64,000 nt of DNA from Gemella haemolysans ATCC 10379 (GCF_000173915.1 NZ_ACDZ02000013.1:20861-84860), one strand, 5' to 3'; positions 18,361 through 27,104 are shown, numbered from the stretch's first letter. Notes: generated by a model not told the origin, from the sequence alone. A program made the numbers and translations.

Positions 18361-19120
18361 CTATTCTTTTTATAAGCCAATGTATATAACTCTGCAACAA
18401 GTATTTCTCTACCTAAAAAGTTTCCTAAAAAAATTACAAAAAAATTATATATCAATTTTATTAGTATAATATTTGCACCCAAAAATATTGAAGCTTGATA
18501 ACAAACATATTTGCTACAACACATAGAAATCTTACAGCAACAAATGTCATAATTGGGAACCAGGTACTAAATTTTTTCCACCTATATCTTTTGCACATGC
18601 ACCCATTACAACTAGCCAATTACATACAATTCCAGAGAATAATTCTTACCAAAATGTAGCATTTACTTTTCATTCTGTAGTTGCCAATGTCTAAGAAAAA
18701 GTTTTCCCTTCAGTATGTTCTATTACACACACTAAAAAGTATGCTACAAAAACTACTCCAACTAAATTTGTAAATGTGATAATTATTAAATTCCTCACAA
18801 GCATGTATAACCTATCTTTTTATAAAAAAATGTTAAAGTAACTCAATCATGTTACTAATAATTAACTATCCTCTTCCAACCAAAATGTATACTAATCCAA
18901 TCGAAAATACTACCGCAGCTAGTAATACAGCTAATCTATCAAATTCAAGTGATATTAAACCGGCTATTCTTAAGTAAGCAAGGTATCTAACGGCTATAAA
19001 CAAAACTAAACTTAATATATATTTTAAGCTACCTAACACCTTTACTAATCCTTTCTTACTAGAATATTCATATAGATCATATAGCTCTAAATAAGTCTTT
19101 GTATGCTTTACATCAATCAT
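18361..19120 (-). pseudogene. Decayed FNT-family transporter, paralogue of the neighbour
   Basis: The stretch lines up end to end with the intact FNT gene at 17315-18100. Its N-terminal 84 codons (19120-18866) still read as an FNT start (TYLELYDLYEYSSKKGL, GSLKYILSLVLF, VYILVGRG) before a stop. The remainder has frame-shifts and stops, yet short segments survive, such as the DNA for the span corresponding to MTFVA near 18550 and the C-terminal AYKK-like end at 18361. It lacks the functional GGELVTGN segment in frame. It is a non-functional tandem duplicate, more AT-rich than its twin. Confidence 0.85.
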
Positions 19121-19423
19121 AGTTTTCTCATTATTTTTTCAATTATTATATAATAAATATTTTCTCCTAATACATCTATTTAATATTATTTAAATTATAT
19201 ACCCTTATTTTTATTTTTAAAGTTTAAATCGGCAAATATTTATCACTACTTGTTATAACTATACTAACATTGAATATTTCATTTCTTAAACATCTTAGGA
19301 TAATAAAAACTTTTATAGAGTTTTTTATATTTATCTACTACCAAGTTTATTGTTTTTTTATCTATATCTTAAAATTTGATTTTAAATACCATCTTGAATA
19401 TAAACTACTAACTGAATTCATAT
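19121..19423. other. AT-rich gap without visible genes
   Basis: About 300 bp lie between the FNT pseudogene and the rny terminator. It is very AT-rich, with no frame with a ribosome-binding site, no clear hairpin and no promoter I can defend. It may be further relic of the decayed transporter's upstream region. Confidence 0.4.
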
Positions 19424-19454
19424 AAAAAAGCGATTGGATAATTCCAATCGCTTA
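19424..19454 (-). terminator. rny terminator
   Basis: On the minus strand the stem AGCGATTGG/CCAATCGCT has a 6-nt loop and is followed by TTTTTT, 6 nt after the rny stop codon. Confidence 0.85.
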
Positions 19455-19459
19455 GTTTA

Positions 19460-21013
19460 CTATCTTGCAACCTTAACTGCTCTAACCTCACGGATAACAT
19501 TAACTTTAATGTTTCCAGGGTATTGCATCGTTTCTTCGATTTTATTTTTAACTTCTTTGGCAATTTTGTATGTTTTTGTATCATCTACTTCTTCTGGATT
19601 TACAATCACACGAATCTCACGACCCGCTTGAATAGCAAATGTTTTTTCTACACCTTTGTGCTCATTTGCAATTTCTTCAAGTTTTTGTAGACGTTTAATA
19701 TAATTCTCTAATGACTCTCTTCGAGCTCCTGGACGTGATGCAGAAAGTGCATCCGCTGTGGCAACAATGACAGAAATTGGATTTGTTGGTTCTGTATCAC
19801 CATGGTGCGAAGCAATCGCATTAACAACAATTGCATTCTCTTTATACTTAAGTGCTAAAGCTACACCAATTTCAACGTGTGAACCTTCAACTTCATGATC
19901 AAGTGCTTTACCGATGTCATGTAGTAAACCTGCACGACGAGCTGTTGCGACATCTAAGTCTAACTCAGCTGCGATAAGTCCAGAAATATATGCTACTTCC
20001 ATAGAGTGTTGTAGTCCATTTTGGCCATAACTTGTTCTATATTTTAACTTACCAACGATTTTTACTAAATCTGGATGCATATTGTGGATTCCAAGGTCGA
20101 ATGTAGCTTGTTCACCTGCATCACGAATAACTTGATCAATGTTCTTACGTGCTTTATCAACAGCTTCCTCAATTTTAGATGGGTGAATACGACCATCATC
20201 AATAAGTGATTTAATCGCAGTTTTTGCAATCTCACGACGTATTGGATCATATCCAGAAAGGATTACTGCTTCTGGAGTATCATCAATAATTAAATCTACC
20301 CCTGTTAATGTTTCTAAAGTACGAATATTTCTTCCTTCACGACCGATGATACGACCTTTCATATCATCACTTGGAAGATCTACAACAGATACAGTAGTTT
20401 CACTTACTACATCTGTAGCAAAACGTTGCAATGATTGAACAATAAGTTCTTTTGCACGTTTATCAGCAACGTTTTTCGCCTCTAGTTCTTTATTTCTTAT
20501 ATATATTGCCATGTCTTTAGCCATATCAGTCTCAACTGCGGCCATAATCTCTTCACGAGCTTGTTCTTCTGTTAAGTTTGCAATTCTTTGCAACTCTGTT
20601 TCTTGTTGAATTTTAAGTTGATTAACCTCACTACTTTTCTCTTCAAGAAGTTGAGATTTTTCTTCCAATTTCATCTCTCTAGAACTTAATAACTCATCTT
20701 TCTTATTTAAAAGTTCAGTTTGACGTTCTAATGAAGATTCTTTTTGAACGATTCTATCTTCTTGTCTTTGAATATCTTGTTTTTTAAATTCTGCTTCTTT
20801 ATTAGCTATGTTAATTATCTCTTCAGCTTCTTTCTTAGCTATAGTAGTTTCTTTTTCAACTATGTATCTAGCTTCTTTTCTCGCTTCTCCAATAATATGA
20901 TCAGCATCTTGCTTAGATAATTCTAATTTCTTTTGAATAGAATTTTTTGAAATAATATATCCAAATGAAAGTCCAACAAGTAAAGCTGCAACACTGATTA
21001 TTCCATAAATCAT
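19460..21013 (-). CDS. rny: Ribonuclease Y
   Basis: This 517-residue protein has an N-terminal membrane anchor (residues 1-24), a long coiled coil rich in Lys/Glu (about 25-200), and a KH domain ([15 protein letters not shown], near residue 220). The HD phosphohydrolase domain carries the metal motif [10 protein letters not shown] (near residue 365) and HH in ASHHGDTEP. RNase Y starts bulk mRNA decay at the membrane in Firmicutes. The frame is open 16 codons further upstream to 21061, but the ATG at 21013 has AGAGGT before it and gives the usual anchor [14 protein letters not shown], so I chose it. Confidence 0.95.
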   Translation of the reverse strand: MIYGIISVAALLVGLSFGYIISKNSIQKKLELSKQDADHIIGEARKEARYIVEKETTIAKKEAEEIINIANKEAEFKKQDIQRQEDRIVQKESSLERQTELLNKKDELLSSREMKLEEKSQLLEEKSSEVNQLKIQQETELQRIANLTEEQAREEIMAAVETDMAKDMAIYIRNKELEAKNVADKRAKELIVQSLQRFATDVVSETTVSVVDLPSDDMKGRIIGREGRNIRTLETLTGVDLIIDDTPEAVILSGYDPIRREIAKTAIKSLIDDGRIHPSKIEEAVDKARKNIDQVIRDAGEQATFDLGIHNMHPDLVKIVGKLKYRTSYGQNGLQHSMEVAYISGLIAAELDLDVATARRAGLLHDIGKALDHEVEGSHVEIGVALALKYKENAIVVNAIASHHGDTEPTNPISVIVATADALSASRPGARRESLENYIKRLQKLEEIANEHKGVEKTFAIQAGREIRVIVNPEEVDDTKTYKIAKEVKNKIEETMQYPGNIKVNVIREVRAVKVAR

Positions 21014-21109
21014 TTTGCAACCTCTTTCTATTTTGAAAAATTTTTTATTATGATATAACAACTAGTCGATAATTAAAATACGAACGAATTGCCACATACC
21101 ATAAATACA

Positions 21110-21138
21110 ATTCTACACTACCTATAGTAAAAAGTCAA
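21110..21138 (-). promoter_or_regulatory. rny promoter
   Basis: On the minus strand TTGACT (21138-21133), a 17-nt spacer and TAGAAT (21115-21110) lie about 97 nt before the start codon. Confidence 0.75.
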
Positions 21139-21352
21139 TAGTTCACTCAGGGAAAATCCCAGTTTTCAAAAACTTTTCTTCTATATAATATAGTTTATAA
21201 ATTTCTTTTCAAATTATAGCTTTTATTATCTATTATTTTGATTTCCTACTTGAATTTTAGCCGTCTTAATTGTATTATTTTATTATCTACTCAATAAAAG
21301 TAGAATTATTTTTACTAAAAATAATTTTTTTTAAAAAAACTTATTAAAATAC

Positions 21353-21381
21353 TTGCAATTACTTATCCAGTGTGATATTAT
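21353..21381 (+). promoter_or_regulatory. rplKA promoter
   Basis: TTGCAA (21353-21358), a 17-nt spacer and TATTAT (21376-21381) are present. The -10 is preceded by TGA, an extended -10. It lies about 100 nt before rplK, leaving a structured leader. Confidence 0.75.
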
Positions 21382-21414
21382 ATTCAAGTATGTAAAAATA
21401 CAAAACTTGATTGA

Positions 21415-21453
21415 GTGGGAGAACGAAAAATTCAAAGACGTTCAAATGACCAC
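21415..21453 (+). promoter_or_regulatory. rplK leader hairpin, candidate L1-binding autoregulatory site
   Basis: The leader folds into an outer helix GTGG/CCAC (21415-21418 with 21450-21453) and an inner helix GAACG/CGTTC (21421-21425 with 21439-21443), separated by an asymmetric internal loop (GA opposite AAATGA). L11-L1 operons are repressed by ribosomal protein L1 binding a leader structure of this two-helix type. The assignment here is inference from position and shape. Confidence 0.5.
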
Positions 21454-21482
21454 ATCACGAAAAATATATAGGAGGTTTTATC

Positions 21483-21908
21483 GTGGCTAAAAAAGTTATA
21501 AAAGTTGTTAAATTACAAGTACCAGCAGGTAAAGCTAACCCAGCTCCACCAGTTGGTCCAGCGTTAGGTCAAGCTGGTGTAAACATCATGGGATTCTGTA
21601 AAGAATTCAATGCTCGTACACAAGACCAAGCAGGATTAATCATTCCAGTAGTAATCTCAGTATATGAAGACCGTTCATTTACTTTCATTACTAAAACACC
21701 ACCTGCACCAGTATTACTTAAAAAAGCAGCTAAAATTGAAAAAGCATCTTCTGTACCTAACCGTGACAAAGTTGCTACAGTTTCAAAAGCTCAAGTTCAA
21801 GAAATCGCTGAACTTAAAATGGCTGACTTAAACGCAGCTTCTGTAGAAGCAGCAATGCGTATGATCGAAGGTACTGCAAGAAGTATGGGTATCTTAATAG
21901 GAGAATAG
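21483..21908 (+). CDS. rplK: 50S ribosomal protein L11
   Basis: This 141-residue protein has the full L11 sequence pattern: [36 protein letters not shown], then the C-terminal rRNA-binding domain ([18 protein letters not shown]). It forms the GTPase-associated centre of the large subunit with 23S rRNA. It starts at GTG 21483 behind a strong AGGAGG site and is 13 nt upstream of rplA. Confidence 0.98.
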   Translation: MAKKVIKVVKLQVPAGKANPAPPVGPALGQAGVNIMGFCKEFNARTQDQAGLIIPVVISVYEDRSFTFITKTPPAPVLLKKAAKIEKASSVPNRDKVATVSKAQVQEIAELKMADLNAASVEAAMRMIEGTARSMGILIGE

Positions 21909-21921
21909 GAGGATAATTATA

Positions 21922-22614
21922 ATGGCAAAAAAAGGTAAAAAATATCTTGAAGCAGCTAAATTAGTAGATTCTTCTAGTCTATACTCTGTAGTAGAAGCAA
22001 TCGAATTAGCTAAAAAAACAAGCACAGTTAATTTTGACGCAACTGTAGAAGTTGCATTCCGTTTAGGAGTTGACACTCGTAAAAACGACCAACAAGTTCG
22101 TGGAGCAGTAGTTCTTCCTAAAGGAACTGGTAAAACTGCTAAAGTTTTAGTTTTTGCTAAAGGTGATAAAGCAGCAGAAGCTGAAGCAGCAGGAGCTGAC
22201 TACGTAGGACAAGGTGAATACATCACTAAAATCCAACAAGGTTGGTTTGATTTTGACGTAATCGTAGCTACTCCAGACATGATGGGAGAAGTTGGTAAAA
22301 TCGGTCGTGTATTAGGACCTAAAGGATTAATGCCAAACCCTAAAACTGGTACTGTAACTATGGACGTTACTAAAGCTGTTAATGAAATCAAAGCTGGTAA
22401 AGTTGAATACCGTGCTGAAAAAGCTGGTGTTGTTCACACTCCAATCGGTAAAGTTTCATTCTCAACTGAAGACCTAGTTGAAAACTTCAACGCTGTTCAA
22501 GACGCTTTAGCTAAAGCTAAACCAGCTGCTGCTAAAGGAACTTACTTCAAATCTGTAGCTGTAACTACAACTATGGGTCCTGGAGTACGTGTTAACACAG
22601 CAGAATTCAAATAA
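21922..22614 (+). CDS. rplA: 50S ribosomal protein L1
   Basis: This 230-residue protein has the L1 signature region [36 protein letters not shown] (residues about 110-145) and the typical [16 protein letters not shown]1 binds the L1 stalk of 23S rRNA and, in many bacteria, represses its own operon through the mRNA leader. It is the last gene of the rplKA unit, and a strong terminator follows. Confidence 0.98.
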   Translation: MAKKGKKYLEAAKLVDSSSLYSVVEAIELAKKTSTVNFDATVEVAFRLGVDTRKNDQQVRGAVVLPKGTGKTAKVLVFAKGDKAAEAEAAGADYVGQGEYITKIQQGWFDFDVIVATPDMMGEVGKIGRVLGPKGLMPNPKTGTVTMDVTKAVNEIKAGKVEYRAEKAGVVHTPIGKVSFSTEDLVENFNAVQDALAKAKPAAAKGTYFKSVAVTTTMGPGVRVNTAEFK

Positions 22615-22627
22615 GAATTATTAATAC

Positions 22628-22663
22628 AAAGAAGATTTGGTTAACCAAGTCTTCTTTTTTTTG
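22628..22663 (+). terminator. rplKA terminator
   Basis: The stem AAGAAGATTTGGTT/AACCAAGTCTTCTT (one mismatch) is followed by a run of T. Confidence 0.85.
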
Positions 22664-22691
22664 TTCTTTCCCTACCTCACTATAACATAAA

Positions 22692-22742
22692 TAAAAAAGC
22701 TATGACTTACACTATTTTCTGTACTAAATCACTAGCTTTCTT
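22692..22742 (-). terminator. Terminator of the GntR-ABC operon
   Basis: On the minus strand AAAGCTAGTGA pairs with TCATAGCTTT around a long loop and is followed by TTTTTTATT. It is weaker than neighbouring examples. Confidence 0.55.
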
Positions 22743-22777
22743 ATATTCTTTTATTTTCGTTTTTTTCTTGCTTAACC

Positions 22778-23623
22778 TTACTTGGTTTCATTATAAGTAT
22801 TTATTAATTCAACTCTAGTTGCATCTTTAGTTCCTTCTTTAATTCCTTCTTTAATTCCTTCTTTAATTCCTTCAAAGAACATATTAGCTTCAAATGTATA
22901 AATTTTTAAGACACTTGTACTTATTAAAAGGAACAGAATTAAGACAAGTTTTCCTTTATACTTTTTATCTACTCGTTTATTTTCTCTATTATGAGCTAAT
23001 AAAATATTTACGCTAACAAAGTAATATAACAATGTGATTACTATTAATAGTGCTAATTTTATTAAACTAAATTGCGTATTATCATATTTTGGACCTATAT
23101 ATCCACTAAAAGGCACTAAAGAAAATCGAAAGATTCCTACTATAAATTGATAAATAATAATATCATATACAAAGAAGTATATTAGTGTTATTTTTGTCTT
23201 AATCATCTGAATTATAGCAAAATTTGATAGTGCTATAACTACTATTATTGCATATAGGTATTCAATAGGATTACCTTTACGATAAATATAATCTAATACA
23301 AAAGATATTATTCCCCCAAAGAATAAAGTTATATAAGTTGTATAGTAAATATATCTTACTTTATCTTTTAATGAAATCGGTAGATATTCAATAAATTGAT
23401 GTTCAGGATCATCATATTTTCTTCCATTTATCACAATAATTATTGAACTAATAACAGCTAAAATAATATAAGTTTTATGAAATAATAACTCAAGCACTAC
23501 AGTGATGGTAATAAAATAATATAGTAAATATAAACTCTTATATAATAAAGGTTTCGTATAATTTCTATTTGAAATTAAATTCCAAATTGCTCCAAAGTTT
23601 GTATCATATTTTTGTTTAATCAT
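22778..23623 (-). CDS. ABC transporter permease-like membrane protein with C-terminal EGIK repeats
   Basis: This 281-residue protein has an N-terminal cytoplasmic segment and about six hydrophobic spans between residues 25 and 240. The hydrophilic tail holds four tandem copies of a G-I/T-K-E unit. At DNA level this is a 12-bp tandem repeat (22825-22870). It overlaps the ATPase gene by 8 nt and is the last gene of a GntR-ATPase-permease operon, so it is the probable membrane partner of that ATPase. I recognise no specific family. The pattern is that of YtrA-controlled ABC systems linked to envelope stress, but this is inference. Confidence 0.65.
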   Translation of the reverse strand: MIKQKYDTNFGAIWNLISNRNYTKPLLYKSLYLLYYFITITVVLELLFHKTYIILAVISSIIIVINGRKYDDPEHQFIEYLPISLKDKVRYIYYTTYITLFFGGIISFVLDYIYRKGNPIEYLYAIIVVIALSNFAIIQMIKTKITLIYFFVYDIIIYQFIVGIFRFSLVPFSGYIGPKYDNTQFSLIKLALLIVITLLYYFVSVNILLAHNRENKRVDKKYKGKLVLILFLLISTSVLKIYTFEANMFFEGIKEGIKEGIKEGTKDATRVELINTYNETK

Positions 23624-24329
23624 TTGAGTTCTCTCCCTTCATAATAGAAAGCAAAATATTTTCTATATCTGTAGTGTTAAATCTTTCTTGTAGCTCTACT
23701 ATATCTTCTTTAGTATCAATTCTTCCATTTTCAAGGACAATTACATAATCTGCCAGACTCTTTATTACTAAAGGATCTTCAGTTACAAGAATAATCATTT
23801 TATTTTCATCCATATAATCTCTTAAAAGATTTAATATTTCTTTTTTAGCTATTAGTCCTACTCCAGAAAATGGATTATCTAATACTAATATACTAGACTT
23901 AGTAAAATAACCTACTGCAAATAATAGTATTTTTTTCTCCCCTTGGGATAATTCATATATTTTACTATGAAGAACAATTTTTTGTTTATTTAGAAATTCA
24001 AAACATTTATCTATATTAAATCTTTCATCTAATTTAGATATTTTATATAAAACTTCATTTACCTGTAAAGTGTCTGAAAACAATGGTTTATCGGCAACAT
24101 ATGAATATAGTTTCTTAATTTCTACTGCATTTTGTTGAAAGTTCAAACTATTATAGATAATTGCATTGGTTTCTGATGGCATTGCACCTAATAGTGTTTG
24201 AAGAAATAGAGTTTTACCACTCCCACTATTACCTGTAATTGCATAGACATATCCATCTTCTAACTCCAAATCTATTGGACCTAGTTGAAATGACTTTTTA
24301 TTAATCTGTAAATTATTCACTTTTATCAT
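23616..24329 (-). CDS. ABC transporter ATP-binding protein with degenerate catalytic motifs
   Basis: This is a 237-residue nucleotide-binding domain. Walker A is intact (GNSGSGKT, residues about 33-40) and the signature reads LSQGE. The Walker B region reads ILVLDNPFSG, so the catalytic Glu after Asp is Asn. The switch His is replaced (ILVTEDP instead of VTHD) and the Q-loop position reads YVADKP without Gln. ATP binding is plausible, but hydrolysis by the standard mechanism looks impaired. The start codon overlaps the regulator's stop (ATGA) and it overlaps the permease by 8 nt. Confidence 0.8.
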   Translation of the reverse strand: MIKVNNLQINKKSFQLGPIDLELEDGYVYAITGNSGSGKTLFLQTLLGAMPSETNAIIYNSLNFQQNAVEIKKLYSYVADKPLFSDTLQVNEVLYKISKLDERFNIDKCFEFLNKQKIVLHSKIYELSQGEKKILLFAVGYFTKSSILVLDNPFSGVGLIAKKEILNLLRDYMDENKMIILVTEDPLVIKSLADYVIVLENGRIDTKEDIVELQERFNTTDIENILLSIMKGENSND

Positions 24330-24709
24330 AAATTTTTTCCCTCCAATACTTTATCAACTATCTCCTTAATATCTTCTATATTAAGTCCATCATTAATAGC
24401 ATTATCAATTATTACCTTTAGTTCAACTAAATACTCTTCTTTTTTTATAGATAATACAGTAGCTAAATCTATATCATTTACAAAATATCCCACAGCTCCT
24501 TTAGAATATATGAGTTCTTCTTGTAATAACACTTCATATGATTTTTTTACTGTTATTATACCTACTTCTAGCTCTTTAGATAAGCTTCTAATAGAAGGTA
24601 ATTGATCATTGTATTTTAAGCTACCATTAAGAATATTACTCTTTATTTGTGTAGCCACCTGTTGATAAATCGGAACAGATGACATATTAGAAATTTTTAT
24701 ATCCATCAT
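24326..24709 (-). CDS. GntR-family transcriptional regulator, YtrA subfamily
   Basis: This 127-residue protein has a winged helix-turn-helix at residues 8-78 (PIYQQVATQIKSNILNG, DQLPSIRSLSKELEV, TVKKSYEVLLQEELIY, GYFVND). A short helical tail of about 45 residues follows instead of a large effector domain, which defines the YtrA subgroup. Such regulators normally repress their own ABC operon. The start is one of two adjacent ATGs behind AAGGAGGAG. The gene ends in a genuine TGA overlapping the ATG of the ATPase gene, showing that TGA is a normal stop in this genome. Confidence 0.88.
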   Translation of the reverse strand: MMDIKISNMSSVPIYQQVATQIKSNILNGSLKYNDQLPSIRSLSKELEVGIITVKKSYEVLLQEELIYSKGAVGYFVNDIDLATVLSIKKEEYLVELKVIIDNAINDGLNIEDIKEIVDKVLEGKNL

Positions 24710-24775
24710 ACTCCTCCTTACTAATTTTTTTAAAATTAATTTGTATAATTCAATTAGATATTAAAAACGTTTTCT

Positions 24776-24818
24776 TGTGTCTACTGTGATTATACGATAG
24801 ATACAGTTTCTTTGTCAA
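24776..24818 (-). promoter_or_regulatory. Consensus promoter with overlapping operator for the GntR-ABC operon
   Basis: On the minus strand TTGACA (24818-24813), an 18-nt spacer and TATAAT (24794-24789) form a near-perfect sigma-A promoter. An inverted repeat TGTRTCTA-N14-TAGAYACA (24776-24805) covers the -10 and half of the spacer. This is where a GntR/YtrA repressor would bind to block its own operon. Confidence 0.75.
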
Positions 24819-24890
24819 TATCTATTTTGTAATTTCTTATATTTTTTATTAAAAATACTTTAAATCCTAAGTTTAAAGGTAAATATCATT

Positions 24891-24917
24891 TTGAAATACT
24901 TTGTTACATGTTATAAT
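24891..24917 (+). promoter_or_regulatory. Glycosyltransferase gene promoter
   Basis: An extended -10 TGT-TATAAT (24909-24917) has TTGAAA 15 nt upstream (24891-24896). It lies 30 nt before the GT2 start codon. Confidence 0.6.
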
Positions 24918-24947
24918 TATATTAACTATTATTTTAGGAGTGTATTT

Positions 24948-25631
24948 ATGATTACTATTATAGTGCCAATTTATAACGAAGAAAAAACAATACGTGATTT
25001 TGTCTATAATCTGTATTGTTTGTATAACATAAAGGAACATGAGGTGCTTTTTGTTGATGGGGGTTCGACAGATAAGACAAAAGAAATCCTAGATGAACTT
25101 TCTTATTTCGGTTACTCATATCACTTATCGGATAAAAAAGGTCGTGCAAATCAGATGAATTATGGTGCAAAAATTGCCAAAGGTGATATTCTATGGTTTG
25201 TTCATTGCGATAGTGTCCTTCAAAAAGATGTAATAGAAAAAGTGCTTGCCTGTCCTACTGAAGTTGGTTGTCTAAAGATTAGATTCTACCCAAGTAGCTT
25301 TCCTATGTGGGTAAATTCTCTCGTTTCTAATATGCGTGCAAGTATTACTAACCTTGCCTTTGGGGATCAAGCGATATTTCTATCAAAGAAAGTATTTGAA
25401 AAAGTTGGAGGATATAAAGATATGCCTTTAATGGAAGACTATAAACTTTCTGAGGATTTAAGTGCACTTAGTTATAAAATTACAGTAATCGACTCCCCTA
25501 TCACTACATCTACAAGAAGATACAAAAATCATACTGTAAAAACAATGTGGCAGATGCAACAATACCAAAAAATGTATCGACGTGGTATTCCTATAGAAGA
25601 AATTGCAAAAATGTATAAAGATGTAAGATAG
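24948..25631 (+). CDS. Family 2 glycosyltransferase (TIGR04283-like, arsenosugar/selenodomain-associated)
   Basis: This 227-residue GT-A glycosyltransferase has the start ITIIVPIYNEEKTI, the nucleotide-binding VDGGSTDKT, the loop KGRANQMNYGAKIAKGDILWFVHCDS with the metal-binding acidic pair, and a basic C-terminus (STRRYKNHTVKTM). Pattern and length fit the 'transferase 2' family found beside ArsS-type radical SAM genes. It precedes the CMD-ArsS pair on the same strand but has its own promoter. An in-frame extension to a TTG at 24891 exists, but the ATG at 24948 has TAGGAGTG in front. Confidence 0.82.
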   Translation: MITIIVPIYNEEKTIRDFVYNLYCLYNIKEHEVLFVDGGSTDKTKEILDELSYFGYSYHLSDKKGRANQMNYGAKIAKGDILWFVHCDSVLQKDVIEKVLACPTEVGCLKIRFYPSSFPMWVNSLVSNMRASITNLAFGDQAIFLSKKVFEKVGGYKDMPLMEDYKLSEDLSALSYKITVIDSPITTSTRRYKNHTVKTMWQMQQYQKMYRRGIPIEEIAKMYKDVR

Positions 25632-25708
25632 CTTATTTTATACTTTTTGAGTAATATCTTCAAATCATTTTTACTAATTTTTGGTATTAGATAAATCAGA
25701 CAATTTCA

Positions 25709-25737
25709 TTGATTATTTATGCAAACTAACTTATAAT
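25709..25737 (+). promoter_or_regulatory. CMD-arsS promoter
   Basis: TTGATT (25709-25714), a 17-nt spacer and TATAAT (25732-25737) lie 36 nt before the CMD start codon. Confidence 0.75.
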
Positions 25738-25773
25738 AAAATTATATACAAATTTTTAAAGGAGAGAATAAAT

Positions 25774-26112
25774 ATGGCAGATTATTTTAAAAAGAAACAT
25801 TTAATAGAATTTGGTGAAGGAAAATTTGGTGAAGACGCACCTGATTATTGGAAAAACTTTATGAATTACTACGGTAATGTCATGGCTGAAGGTGAACTAA
25901 CAACTCGCGAGAAGGCACTTATCGCACTTGCTGTAGCTCATGCTGAAGCTTGTCCTTATTGTATTGATGCTTATACTAGTACTTGTTTAGAAGAAGGTTG
26001 CGATCAAGATCAAATTGCAGAAGCTATCCACGTTGCAGCAGCAATGAAAGCTGGTATTACTCTAGTTCACGGTCTTCAAAGTAAAGAATTATCGGATAAA
26101 TTAACAAATTAG
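25774..26112 (+). CDS. Carboxymuconolactone-decarboxylase/AhpD-like protein (ArsS-associated peroxidase-like)
   Basis: This 112-residue alpha-helical CMD-fold protein has the redox motif EACPYCIDAYT (CxxC, residues about 51-54) preceded by REKALIALAVAHA, as in AhpD-type alkylhydroperoxidase partners. The length and its place directly upstream of a radical SAM/selenodomain gene match the TIGR04169-type family. A thiol-disulfide role is likely and the substrate is unknown. AAAGGAG precedes the ATG at 25774; the longer upstream frame has no site. It is translationally coupled to arsS, with a 7-nt gap. Confidence 0.85.
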   Translation: MADYFKKKHLIEFGEGKFGEDAPDYWKNFMNYYGNVMAEGELTTREKALIALAVAHAEACPYCIDAYTSTCLEEGCDQDQIAEAIHVAAAMKAGITLVHGLQSKELSDKLTN

Positions 26113-26119
26113 TATTGAT

Positions 26120-27082
26120 ATGACAGAGTTAAATATTCCTAAATTTTTTGACCAAGTTGAGGAAAAACAATATTTATTAACTGAAGAATTTCCTGAAGTT
26201 ATGCAAATCAATGTAGGTAGTTTATGCAATATTACATGCAGTCACTGTCACGTTGATGGTGGACCTACAAGAAAAAATAATATGGTTCGAGAAACTTTTG
26301 AACAGATTATCGAAGCATTCAAAGTTGGTAAATATAAAACGATGGATATTACAGGTGGTGCACCTGAGATGAATCCAAACTTCAGATGGTTTTTAAAAGA
26401 GATTTCTAAGTACGCTAAAACTATAATTGTAAGAACTAATCTAATTATCTTAGATGTTCCCGCTTATAGAGATATACCAGAATTATATCGTGACTTAAAG
26501 GTTCAAGTAGTGGCGTCTCTACCCTACTACAACGAAAAAGTTGTAGCTAAGCAACGTGGTAAAGGTGTTTTTCCTAAGTCAATAGAAGTACTAAGAAGAC
26601 TAAATGAACTAGGCTATGGAAAAGAAGAAGACCTTATCTTAAACCTAGTCTATAATCCTAATGGAGCGTTTTTACCCCCTAAACAAGAAGCACTAGAAAA
26701 AACGTATAAGAAAAAACTATATGACAATTTTGAAATTGTCTTTAATAACCTATTCGCAATAACAAACAATCCTATAGGAAGATTCTCTGAATTTTTATAT
26801 AGAGAAGATTTATATGAGGGATATATGAATAAACTTTATAAAGCATATAACCCTGCAACATTACCGGGACTTATGTGTAGAAACATGATTTCTGTTGGTC
26901 CTGATGGATCTTTATATGATTGTGACTTTAACTACATTGAAAAACTTAAAATCTCTGGTGAAGTTAACCATGTTAGTCAACTTGTAGATAATCATACAGG
27001 AGTGCGTAGAATTGTCACTGGTATGCACTGTTATGGTTGCACAGCAGGAGCTGGTTCATCTTGAGGTGGAGAGACTTGCTAG
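26120..27082 (+). CDS. arsS: Arsenosugar-type radical SAM protein ArsS, probable selenoprotein (in-frame TGA)
   Basis: The radical SAM core has the cluster motif CNITCSHC (residues 36-43) and the SAM-binding DITGGAPEMNP. A Cys-rich C-terminal domain follows (CRNMISVGPDGSLYDCDFNYIEKL, then MHCYGCTAGAGSS). In this family AGAGSS is followed by Cys or selenocysteine and GG. Here codon 315 is TGA (27062-27064), then the frame continues Gly-Gly-Glu-Thr-Cys to TAG at 27080-27082. A conventional reading would end at 27064 and lose the catalytic residue. A bacterial SECIS-like hairpin follows directly. Homologues make arsenosugar precursors from methylated arsenic. No strong ribosome-binding site is visible, so coupling to the CMD gene is likely. 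Confidence 0.85.
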
Positions 27083-27100
27083 CATAGGTTATGCTAATAA
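27062..27100 (+). promoter_or_regulatory. Candidate bacterial SECIS element of arsS
   Basis: After the TGA a perfect 7-bp stem TAGCATA/TATGCTA (27080-27086 with 27090-27096) carries the apical loop GGT. Three further pairs below a single mismatch lengthen it (27076-27078 with 27098-27100). The loop starts 22 nt after the TGA and begins with G, within the geometry of bacterial SECIS elements. No T-tract follows, so it is not a terminator. Confidence 0.65.
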
Positions 27101-27104
27101 TAAA

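Noticed and set aside
26120..27064. TGA in arsS as simple recoding of all TGA to Trp (code 4)
   Set aside because: Trp is encoded by TGG throughout, and the GntR gene ends in a functional TGA in an ATGA overlap.
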